Part shown: piece after piece, positions 55,156 to 64,000 of the stretch
Numbering within the stretch: the first letter of the stretch is position 1
Layout of the letters: every line of letters begins with the position of its first letter
Assembly: GCA_036426205.1 (NCBI GenBank)
Contig: CM071568.1
Location: 229,620,148-229,684,147 of the forward strand
Source: Ascaphus truei
Lineage: Eukaryota > Chordata > Amphibia > Anura > Ascaphidae
Direction: 5' to 3'
DNA: 64,000 nucleotides
Position numbers and translations under genes: made by a program
The notes under the pieces: model-generated
The model's database searches: none
What the model was told of the DNA's origin: nothing
The model's input: the letters and a program-made list of their open reading frames with translations, nothing else

Positions 55156-57154
55156 AGCGACGTGCGTGCGTCAAAGCCTATTGGCTGTGTTGTTTTGTTA
55201 TAGTTATGGTAACTGCACTGTGTCATGCGTGCGCGTCTGTGTTTGTGGGCATGCACTGGGCGTTAGCCCAATGTTAATTGAGTGGGAGGAGTCTTTGCGT
55301 GCGCTTCACGCTGGCTTAACATGACGTCACACGTATTGCATTTGCGCATTGTGTTATCGGCCGTGCTTTCTGTCCACACACGTCTGTTTAAAAAGAATAC
55401 AGATGTAGTCGTTTAGAACGAATGTAGTTTCTCCTTCATTGTATTAGAAAGAAATATTTCATGGTTAATGGTATTTACAAAATGTATTGAACGCACAACG
55501 TACGCATTGTTTTGCGCATTCGCTAACACTTTGTCGACCCAAGCGTGAAGTGCGTGCGCACATTAAGATGTGCGCGCACATTTTAAAGTATACACCCAAC
55601 GTTAACTTCATATACATAGTTATGCGTGCTACTAATTTAACAAACGAATACATAATGATGTTTAGTTGTACTTCTAACATATAAGTGAGTGACGTGTGTA
55701 TCTACACAATCATATAGAGATGTGTAACGCGTTGTCACGGATACATATATAGTAAGGTGCCATCTTTGACCATCATGTGTTTGCTGTATTTCAGAGATGT
55801 CGGGCAAGATACAATCGGATCAATGTATGATTTCAGAAGAGTCTAACTTTATATGAGATGATTGTGAGGAGGAGCCACCGACTACTATACTACATATGGA
55901 ACTAATTTTATATTGCTTGCAGCGCTTATTAACAAAAAATTAAAAATGTGATACCCTTATGCCTATATTGCATAAGCACTTAATTAACATAATGATGTTG
56001 CAAAAGAGTGCAGCTAGAAATTTTCTTGAGTGTTCTTTAATTACTACTAACATTTTATGGCATGGTGTGTTTTATATATAACAACCATTCCCACTCTGCT
56101 AACACATTTGTGTATTCTATTGTGTAATGGAACGTATGACTGTCGAAACTATGTAAGACGTGCGCGCGTCAAAGCCTATTGGCTGTGTTGTTTTGTTATA
56201 GTTACGGTAACTGCACTGTGTCATGCGTGCGCGTCTGTGTTTGTGGGCGTGCACTGGGCGTTAGCCGAATGTTAATTGAGTGGGAGGAGTGTTTGCGTGC
56301 GCTTCACGCTGGCTTAACATCACGTCACACGTATTGCATTTGCACATTGTGTTATCGGCCGTGCTTTCTGTCCACACACGTCTGTTTAAAAAGAATACAG
56401 ATGTACTCGTTTAGAACGAATGTAGTTTCGCCTTCATTGTATTAGAAAGAAATATTTTATGGTTAATGGTATTTACAACATGTATTGAACGCACAACGTA
56501 CGCATTGTTTTGCGCATGCGCTAACACTTAGTCGAACCAAGCGTGAAGTGCGTGCACACATTAAGATGTGCGCGCACATTTTTAAGTATACACCCAACGT
56601 TAACTTCATATACATAGTTATGCGTGCTACTAATTTTACAAACGAATACATAATGATGTATAGTTGTACTTCTAACATATAACTGAGTGACGAGTGTATC
56701 TACACAATCATATAGAGATGTGTAACGCGTTGTCACGGATACATATATAGTAAGGTGCCATCTTTGACCATCATGTGTTTGCTGTATTTCAGAGATGTCG
56801 GGCAAGATACAATCGGATCAATGTATGATTTCAGAAGAGTCTAACTTTATATGAGATGATTGTGAGGAGGAGCCACCGACTACTATACTACATATGGAAC
56901 TAATTTTATATTGCTTGCAGCGCTTACTAACAAACAATTAAAAATGTGATACCCTTATGCCTATATTGCATAAGCACTTAATTAACATAATGATGTTGCA
57001 AAAGAGTGCAGCTAGAATTTTTCTTGAGTGTTCTTTAATTACTACTAACATTTTTTTACATGGTGTGTTTTATATATAACAACCATTCCCACTCTGCTAA
57101 CACATTTGTGTATTCTATTGTGTAATGGAACATATGACTGTCGAAACTATGTAA
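55156..57154. repeat. two tandem copies of a roughly 1-kb unit
   Basis: Units at about 55,156-56,155 and 56,156-57,154 start GACGTGCG(T/C)GCGTCAAAGCC and end GTCGAAACTATGTAA. The first copy of the element has a single unit (25,314-26,290). Frames open in both orientations in each unit (for example a stretch rich in CAHILM) are not conserved in a coding pattern. Confidence 0.85.
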
Positions 57155-57414
57155 TCATAATAATAATAATAATAATAATAGTATGTTCTTGTATAGCGCT
57201 ACTAGTTGTACGCAGCGCTTTACAGAGACATTTTGCAGGCTGCGGTCCCTGCCCCGTGGAGCTTACAATCTATTTTTTGGCACCTGAGGCACAGGGAGAT
57301 AAAATGACTTGCCCAAGGTCACAAGGAGCCGACATCGGGAATTGAACCAGTCTCCCCTGCTTAAAACTCTCTGTGCCAGTCTGTGTCTTTACTCACTGAG
57401 CCACTCCTTCTCCC
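57155..57414 (-). mobile_element. tRNA-derived SINE with MIR-like middle and L2-type tail
   Basis: Read on the minus strand: GGGAGAAGGAGTGGCTCAGT (A-box-like TGGCTCAGTGAG), then GGTTCAATTCC (B box), then TTGTGACCTTGGGCAAGTCA (as in MIR-type SINEs), AGATTGTAAGCTCCACGGGG, GTAAAGCGCTGCGTAC, AGCGCTATACAAG and a TTATTATTA tail. This is a polymerase III head joined to an L2-LINE tail. It carries no protein. The element is present in both copies of the locus. Confidence 0.75.
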
Positions 57415-57949
57415 AATATAAAGGACACTTACAACCAACTAGCCATTTATAGTCAAAAATTTCTTGTTACATGGGTATGTTGATGAAATGGTTTGGGACT
57501 GTAGCAAAGAATGTTATTGGCAAGATGTTGTGGTCCCCTACAATGCATGATGTTATGAATATTACATCAACATCATGTAATGAAGTACGTTTATGTGTAT
57601 ATTTCATGTAACAAGCTAAGTATAGTTTACTGTGTTCATTAAACTTTCTAAACATAAATTGTACAGTCAATATGATGATATAAGCTACCATAATAAACCT
57701 GCTGTTATCATTTGTCGGTGTTATACATGGATCATAAACAAATTGATACAGGCACAAACAGTTGTCTTAAAAAGTGTGCCTATGCTAATGTGCATGTGAT
57801 TGACGTTTATATTTTGAGAATACTTGTTCATTATCATCATGATAATGATGAAGTGACGTCAATTGTGAAGGTGAAAAAAACGGCGCTAGCTCTATTAGTG
57901 TTTCACTAAAAAACTATATAGTGAATGTTGTTAACAAAATCAATTGATT
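57415..57949. other. AT-rich spacer
   Basis: No gene. It contains ATTATCATCATGATAATGATG (about 57,830-57,850), a small palindrome, followed by GTGACGTCA. Confidence 0.45.
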
Positions 57950-59330
57950 ATAGCAGGTATTCAAAACGTGCTCAAATAACGTGCAAATAGTGATATTTAA
58001 AAGGTTCAAACCCCCTGCTCAAACCCAGCTGGTAGGGACTGGTTTCGCTAGTCCCGCAAATCGTCACTCCTGTTGTATTCCAGGGGGAGCATGGAGGAAA
58101 ATAGAACAGAAAAAAACAATCTAAGTGTAAACAGTATTTAAAGTGCAAAATTCAATATCTTGTCTTGGCTCGTATGTTGTACCTACTTACAAGATGTAAG
58201 TTGTTTTCAAGCGTTTTAGACACACAATGGTCTCTGCTATGGATGTTGTTCTCCACTTAATGAAGCGGTCTCCAATAATCAGCTCAGCAACCCAGTGCAT
58301 GTAAAGAAAAATGATACCATAGTGCAGACCAGTATAATGATAAAACTAAACTTTATATATTTAAAATTGAACACTTACAATAAAAATGAATATATTAAGC
58401 ATTGTTCACAATATTAGTGAGGAGAGAAGAGTGTGTTAGCTTCCGGCTCACCCGCCTCTTCCAATGGGACCCGGTACAGTTAGCCTCTTTCCGCGACTCT
58501 GCGTCTTTGGCGGTGGACTGTGTGATTTGGGCTGTATTCTCCCGTGGGCTGTTTGAACTCCCCTTCAGCTATTCAAGCCTGGAGCTGCCTCTCGGGTGGG
58601 TGATCTCGCCTCTCTCACCGCCGGAGCGTCACTTCCGCTTAGTTCCGTCGCGTCACTTCCGGGTGCGGCTGGTAGAATTTCTAAATGGCAATCACGCCTC
58701 TCTCCTCTCTCCCGTCTGGACGGCTCCCACTCTACGCGTTTCGCCAGAAAAGGGTGTGTGGCTTCCTCAGGAGTAAGATCTGGGCATCAGCTGGGCGCTA
58801 GCTGGTCCCTGATGAACTGGTCCCTGATGAAGAAACATTTCGTTTCGAAACGCGTAGGACAACGTGACAAGTGTTCTAGCTCTTGACCAGCACTTTATTG
58901 CACCTTATTGCGCGATCCGATCGTGTCCTGACGGCGCCAAAATCCCCGTGGTGACGTCACCAATCAGGAAGCGCTCCACTCGGAGGAGAATGCTAGCGCC
59001 CAGCTGATGCCCAGATCTGACTCATTGAAGTACTGCAGGGATCAGCAGCTCCCGGTCCACTCGTGCTCTGGGGAGCAAGGACCAGCAGAGGTTGTGCAAC
59101 TACCACAATAGGACCCTGCACCACCGAGGACAGCATTTTCACCCCTGCAAAGACACCTGATCCGGTTTCAGGAGGCGTTGGGTAACATATCCCGAAACTG
59201 CTTGATTTTACTGCAATTGATATACGCACATAACTCACCCATGTTATTGTTTATGTGAATAATATTTTTTAATGCACTATGAGCGTTGTGCGCTGTGTCT
59301 TTTTTGTATTTATACTGGAGATATACCTAT
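57950..59330. mobile_element. nested fold-back-type element with AAACGCGTAG hairpin
   Basis: GCTGGTAGGGACTGGTTTCG near 58,030, CTACGCGTTTCGCCAGAAAA near 58,733 and GTTTCGAAACGCGTAGGAC near 58,840 (inverted relative to the previous), GTGACGTCACCAATCAGG, and CCGGTTTCAGGAGGCG near 59,162. This GC-richer island in AT-rich surroundings resembles a widespread frog repeat whose hallmark is the inverted AAACGCGTAG pair. Exact ends and superfamily are unknown. The frames at 58,402-58,886 look like chance. Confidence 0.45.
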
Positions 59331-59823
59331 AATGCAATGGAACAATATATAAATTGCAAACATTGACATGCCATCTTCAGTACCGTAAGCAACACAGCAA
59401 AGTGTGTATTTGGTGTTAAATGTGCAACACCATGTATATTTTATGACATTCAAAATGTAAACCAGGCTGGTGTACACATCATATGGATGTACATGTTACA
59501 CTGCAACAATAACATTGTATGTAACCATACTGCAAGAATGAATGACTATGGCCATACTATGTGTATTGTGTTTGCATAAGGAACAACACAAAGCTAAATT
59601 ATTACTGCTATTCACATACACACAACTAATTTACAATGGAAGAGGGATTATATAACCTGTGCAACAATAACATACCGGCCACATCCCTTTGTGCACACAG
59701 CAGAGAAAAGAAAGGTGTGCAACCCATATTCATCTGTGTCCTAACAGAAGGTTATATAAAGAAACATTATTGTTAATATAACATAAATAATCTATAAATG
59801 TAGTACTAGCAACATATATGTTT
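59331..59823. other. AT-rich spacer downstream of the transposase
   Basis: No gene is seen. On the minus strand this would be the transposase 3' region. No obvious AATAAA was located close to the stop. Confidence 0.45.
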
Positions 59824-60937
59824 TTACTTACAAGAAAAAAAGGAATTGATGAGATTCTGGCGTGTCTGGCCACCACTGGCTGTTTGTTCATTTTCAGCAG
59901 CTACATGGGTGGGATGCTCGTCTACCAAAGGCTCAGCTATGTCTGATTGTACATTGTGTCTGAGTGCCACATTGTGCAAAATGCAACAGGCAATAATAAT
60001 ATCAGACACTTTTTGAGGCTTGTATAGAAGAGCCCCACCAGTTCTGTCGAGACACCTAAATCTGGTCTTGAGTAGGCCAAATGTCCTCTCTATAACAGAT
60101 CTTGTAGATATATGGGCTGCATTGTACCTCTCCTCTGCTTCAGTTTGAGGGTTTAGCACCGGAGTCAAGAGCCACGGCCTAATTCCGTATCCTGAGTCAC
60201 CTATAATCAATGGAGCACACATAAGCTTACATTAGTGATAAGATTCTACAATGAAAACATTCCTAAAGAAAAATGTGTTTTGTGTTACAACATCCAAATC
60301 TGTACTCACCCAGCAGCCAACCATGTTCAAAATGTCCCTCTTCGAACGCATGGAAGACTGAAGAGTTCCTCAGGATAGAGGAATCGTGACTGGAACCAGG
60401 GAATTTGGGTACCACATGCATTATCCTCATCGTGGCATCACATACCACCTGTACATTCAGTGAATGGTAGTGCTTACGATTACGGTAAACATGTTCACTC
60501 TGACTAGGTGCAATCAAAGCAACATGTGTGCAATCGATTGCACCCAGCACACATGGTATCCCTGCTATATTATAAAAGCCATTCCTGACTTCCAGCCACT
60601 CTGTCGCCTCTGTAGGAAAATGAATATAATTCCTAGCGCGTCTATTGAGTGCATAGAGAAACTGGGTAAAGGCCCGCGAGAATGTAGATTGCGAGACCCC
60701 GCCCACTATGCCCACAGTTGTCTGGAATGACGCGGAAGCAAGATAATGTAATGAGCACAGCATTTTAACAAGCCCAGGGACAGCACGACCTCTGGCTGTC
60801 AAAAAATCTAAATCTCCCCTTATCTCTTCATAAAGAGATAAGATTGCTGCTGAACTCAAACGATAGCGACTGACTATCTCCTCCTCACTCATCCCATCTA
60901 ACAGGGTTCTCTCCCTGTACACACACGGATGAGGCAC
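59824..60937 (-). CDS. HARBI1-like: HARBI1-type DDE transposase of the Harbinger element
   Basis: Two exons, 60,937-60,310 and 60,200-59,824, with donor GGTGAGT and acceptor TTATAG, join GWLLG to DSGYGIRPWLLTPV in frame and give 334 residues, about the length of known HARBI1 proteins. Seen: YRERTLLDGMSEEEIVSRYR at the N-terminus, GGVSQSTFSRAF helix-turn-helix (79-90), Asp135 in GAIDCTHV, Asp185 in GSSHDSS, Asp211 in GDSGY and Glu247 in SVIERTFGLLK. Asp135, Asp211 and Glu247 fit the DDE triad with 35 residues between the last two. A basic RRQRRQ stretch is open upstream of the chosen Met, so the true start may lie further 5' beyond a frame change near 61,035. The reaction expected is cut-and-paste at the terminal repeats with 3-bp duplications. 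It is transcribed towards the forkhead-like gene. Confidence 0.88.
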
Positions 60938-61147
60938 AACTTGTCTCCTCTGTCTTCTCCTCTGATCTCCTGTCCCTCTACCTGTCCCTCGGCCTGTCCC
61001 TCTCCCTGTCCCTGGCTCTGTCCCTCCCTTGCCCTATGTCATTCTCTTCATCAGCAAGCATGTCATGAAAAAGAATGTTCCTCCGTCTCCTAAACAATCG
61101 CAACATTTTGAAATGAGTAGCTGTGAATGAGCAGGTAATGGGCGTCC

Positions 61148-61157
61148 TTTAAATAGG
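61148..61157 (-). promoter_or_regulatory. TATA-like core promoter before the transposase
   Basis: On the minus strand TATTTAAAGG is followed by ACGCC, about 210 bp upstream of the Met at 60,937. The Myb-like gene has TATTTAAAGG followed by CAACG at about the same distance, consistent with two outward genes driven by similar promoters from opposite ends of the element. Confidence 0.45.
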
Positions 61158-61159
61158 TA

Positions 61160-62100
61160 TGTGATGATGTCAGGTGACATAGTAAAAAGCAAGGTGTTAC
61201 ATTAACATATTAAAGTACTTTGCTCACAAGCTGTGTCCATTTGAACAAAGAATTATTTGTTCTGTGTATTGAGCAGGCAATCATGATATTTGCCAATGAT
61301 GTAACGTGAAGCTTTGTACAAACATTGTTTGAAAATTCTTAGTGTAATGTGCAATGCATGTAACACTTCTGAACGCAACAGTCAGTCATGTAAATAGGCA
61401 AAAAGCCTGAGATTGCCGTGGAAAATGTTTGCTGCAACATGTGTAATTAGCCATGTTATTGTCACATGTTCACAACAATGAATTCTCGTGTGCATATGCA
61501 TACATTTATGTAATGAGGATAGTTGCTATAGAATCAGTTTGAAAGGTGTCACAATGATTAATTACTGTACATGTGTGTATAAGTTAGGTTGAAGTGCTTG
61601 TAATGCAACGGTTACAATGTGAACATGCAATGTGATTGACTGTCCAATAACTGACGTCATGAAAAAAGGGAGGACTCAAAGTACATGTAAACATGAGAAG
61701 AAAGATGTACATGAACGTTTAAAGATGCGTTACACATTACAAGCATTGTGTAATGTAAAGCAACATGAATATACGGTGTATGTGTTAGATGTGTGACATG
61801 TGTAACATCATATAAATAATTGTCGCTCAGTTCAGTAAAATGTGTGATATGATGTGAGGTTCTCCTTTAAGAGTTGAGTATAGGATTTTCCCTTGACACA
61901 TCATCACATGATGAGTAATGTGACACGCAAATGCTGAAAACATCTAAAAGTACAATGTAAATGAAATAATACACGTCAGGTGTGACACAATGCAGTGAAT
62001 GCCCCCCACACTGTAATGCTAATCACATTTGTATTGTGAGCAATGGAACGTAAACTGTACTATAATGTTATACGTCCCCGCTCCATTGACTCCATTGATG
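61160..62100. other. right subterminal spacer, second copy
   Basis: AT-rich, with many ATGTAACA/TGTTACAT words in both orientations. No gene. Confidence 0.5.
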
Positions 62101-62443
62101 TGCAGATGATTTTTTTTTTCTAAGTGCTGTTCCGGCAGCCTTAGCGATCGTTCTCCCCTCCAACTTGCCAACTTTAGTTGGCGGGACAAATTGCCCATAA
62201 CATCTCAATTTCTTAGTGCCGATCAGCCCCGATAAGCTGATTTTGGTACTTGAATACAGCCGATTTAAAAAAGTGGCGATAAGTGCCGAAAACAGGCTTA
62301 TCGACAGCAGACTGGCCATAACAAAATTATCGGCTACGAAACCTGCCGAAATCAAGCACATATCGGCGCTTACTGAATCTCAAACCCTATTTTGCCTATG
62401 AAATGGCGAAAAAACCCTTATCAACGCTTACTGCATAGAGCCC
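62101..62443 (-). repeat. right terminal region and inverted repeat, second copy
   Basis: The terminal repeat is at 62,425-62,443, then ATA at 62,444-62,446. Interior GATAAG/CTTATC words are as in the first copy, with fewer single-base losses (for example GTGGCGATAAGTGCCG). Confidence 0.8.
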
Positions 62444-62446
62444 ATA

Positions 62447-63107
62447 TTTAGAAGTGTTGTAATGCACAGTTGACAATTCATTGACTTACATCCACTTGAA
62501 TGTTATCATTAAATGTGTCAGACCACTTGTGACTATATTGATTTGTATTGCCTTTTTATTTCTCTTTCCTCTACCGTATTTGTCTTTCTTGCTTCCTGGC
62601 CTCCCTAAAGTCCTTTACTCAGCTTGTATGGCCTGCCCCCCCCCCCCTCTGTATGGCCTCTCTCTAGTTAAACTTGCCATATACAGTAATATAGAAAATC
62701 AATATGACCCAAATTCATACTCTCAATCTGGATCTAACCAAGGTTAGTTCAGTTCAGTTGTATTGAACCACATTCATTTGATACTGCAGGTTTGCTTTGA
62801 AAATAATGTGTAGTGATCTCCTTCACTAAATAGCAGATTACATGTATAATAAAATGTTGTCTGGCAGCTGTGTGTGCAGTATAATTTGTTTTAAGGTGAG
62901 AAGAGAGTTTACCCTATTCTCTTCTTTTCCATAACAGGCCCCTTCCTTTGATCATCCATCTTTTAGTGAACACAAATCTTAATAAAAGTGTTAAAAAGAG
63001 TCGTAGGCTGCTTTGAAAGCAAATGTATATTGTCCTTGTAGAAAAGCTGCTTGTTGAATTAAATCACTTCTGAAACGTCCTCAATATGCCAATATTAATG
63101 GACCAGG
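62447..63107. other. flank of the Harbinger insertion, second copy
   Basis: Matches 31,513-32,155 closely, including the poly-C run (about 62,635-62,647). No gene. Confidence 0.6.
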
Positions 63108-64000
63108 ATGTCACATTGAGCTGGGCAGAATCATAGTGCTTACAGATTGTCACATTGAGCTGGGCAGAATCATAGTGCTTACAGATTGTCACATTGAGCT
63201 GGCCAGAATCATAGTGCTTACACATTGTCACATTGAGCTGGCCAGAATCATAGTGCACAGATTGTACATTGAGTGGCAGAATCATAGTGCTTAAACATTG
63301 TAAACATTGAGCTGGGAGAATCATAGTGCTTACAGATTGTCACATTGAGCTGGCCAGAATCATAGTGCTTACACATTGTCACATTGAGCTGGCCAGAATC
63401 ATAGTGCTTACACATTGTAACATTGAGCTGGCCAGAATCATAGTGCTTACAGATTGTCACATTGAGCTGGCCAGAATCATAGTGCTTACACATTGTAACA
63501 TTGAGCTGGGCAGAATCATAGTGCTTACAGATTGTCACATTGAGCTGGGCAGAATCATAGTGCTTACACATTGTCACATTGAGCTGGCCAGAATCAGAGT
63601 GCTTACAGATTGTCACATTGAGCTGGCCAGAATCATAGTGCTTACACACTGTCACATTGAGCTGGCCAGAATCATAGGGCTTATACATTGTCACATTGAG
63701 CTGGGCAGAATCATAGTGCTTACACATTGTCACATTGAGCTGGCCAGAATCATAGTGCTTACAGATTGTCACATTGAGCTGGCCAGAATCATAGTGCTTT
63801 CAGATTGTCACATTGAGCTGGGCAGAATCATAGTGCTTACAGATTGTCACATTGAGCTGGGCAGAATCATAGTGCTTACACATTGTCACATTGAGCTGGG
63901 CAGAATCATAGTGCTTACAGATTGTCACATTGAGCTGGCAGAATCATAGTGCTTTCAGATTGTCACATTGAGCTGGCAGAATCATAGTGCTTACAGATTG
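63108..64000. repeat. 39-bp minisatellite, second copy, runs off right edge
   Basis: About 23 units of AGCTGGCCAGAATCATAGTG plus CTTACAGATTGTCACATTG, mostly exactly 39 bp. Because 39 is a multiple of three, one frame on each strand is open through the array (plus HIELARIIVLTDC, minus YDSGQLNVTICKH). The absence of any start context or non-repeat coding sequence argues against a gene. Confidence 0.92.

Larger units (their letters stand above)
52145..62443. mobile_element. second, left-truncated copy of the giant Harbinger element
   Basis: It starts inside the exon 4 minisatellite of the Myb-like gene and runs to the right terminal repeat at 62,425-62,443 (CGCTTACTGCATAGAGCCC), followed by ATA and the same flanking DNA as the first copy. 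It contains the Myb-like 3' end, forkhead-like gene, SINE, nested fold-back element and transposase in the same order and orientation. Because the flank is identical too, this is a duplicated locus, alternative haplotype or assembly duplication, not an independent transposition. Confidence 0.85.

Noticed and set aside
57155..57414. Functional tRNA gene
   Set aside because: Only A- and B-box-like segments are present. The rest does not fold as a tRNA and continues into an L2-type tail, so it is a SINE.
59824..60937. Domesticated host HARBI1 gene
   Set aside because: It sits inside terminal repeats with the other transposon genes and shares their duplication, so it is the element's own transposase. 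Host HARBI1 would not be flanked this way.
63248..63949. Long repetitive proteins on both strands
   Set aside because: The open frames are a consequence of a 39-bp unit without stops and have no non-repeat coding sequence or start context.
63108..64000. CRISPR-like array
   Set aside because: Units are contiguous 39-bp repeats without unique spacers, in an intron-bearing eukaryotic context. It is a minisatellite.

Overview
The window looks like a piece of a repeat-rich amphibian, most likely frog, nuclear genome. It has intron-bearing transposon genes, AT-rich introns, microsatellites, hAT/Tc1/Harbinger DNA elements, CR1- and RTE-type LINEs and a tRNA-derived SINE. No ordinary host gene, rRNA, tRNA gene or CRISPR array could be supported. 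The amphibian call is an inference from repeat families I recognise, not from a species-specific marker.

Layout. 1-0.8 kb: 5' part of a three-exon Tc1/mariner-like transposase on the minus strand, running off the left edge. 1-5.3 kb: a hAT MITE, a decayed RTE-type reverse transcriptase fragment and unassigned sequence. 5.3-11.7 kb: fold-back DNA, namely long inverted repeats, about 250-bp hairpin modules centred on CACGTG-like palindromes, 32-bp palindromes, tandem repeats, and a non-autonomous Harbinger-like element that shares sequence with the end of the big element downstream.

14,473-31,509: a very large PIF/Harbinger transposon with near-matching terminal inverted repeats and ATA duplications on both sides. 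It carries (i) a plus-strand Myb/SANT-like (NAIF1/MSANTD-type) four-exon gene, present twice because 3.6 kb is tandemly duplicated, (ii) a plus-strand gene for a small protein with a recognisable forkhead (winged-helix) domain, and (iii) a minus-strand two-exon HARBI1-type DDE transposase. Downstream lies a 39-bp minisatellite. In 33.35-52.14 kb there is unrelated sequence: an almost full-length but decayed CR1-group LINE on the minus strand (41.97-46.57 kb; esterase-type ORF1, AP endonuclease, RT) interrupted by another fold-back element, an L2-type LINE tail, G-rich minisatellites and a strongly C-rich 1.1-kb block. From 52,145 to the right edge the right two-thirds of the Harbinger element, its flank and the minisatellite appear a second time. 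In this second copy the transposase is open over both exons. The forkhead gene is open over its domain, and its two downstream frame breaks are single-base differences that the first copy does not share.

How the parts work together. Known Harbinger elements need a DDE nuclease and a Myb-like partner that binds transposon ends and helps nuclear import. The added forkhead protein, whose recognition helix departs from the usual forkhead consensus at two positions, is the most unusual content here. It is a candidate third DNA-binding component of a giant Harbinger element. Several features (an N gap with overlapping flanks, duplication breakpoints inside coding minisatellites, many one-base indels between copies) warn that part of the duplication may be assembly artefact.
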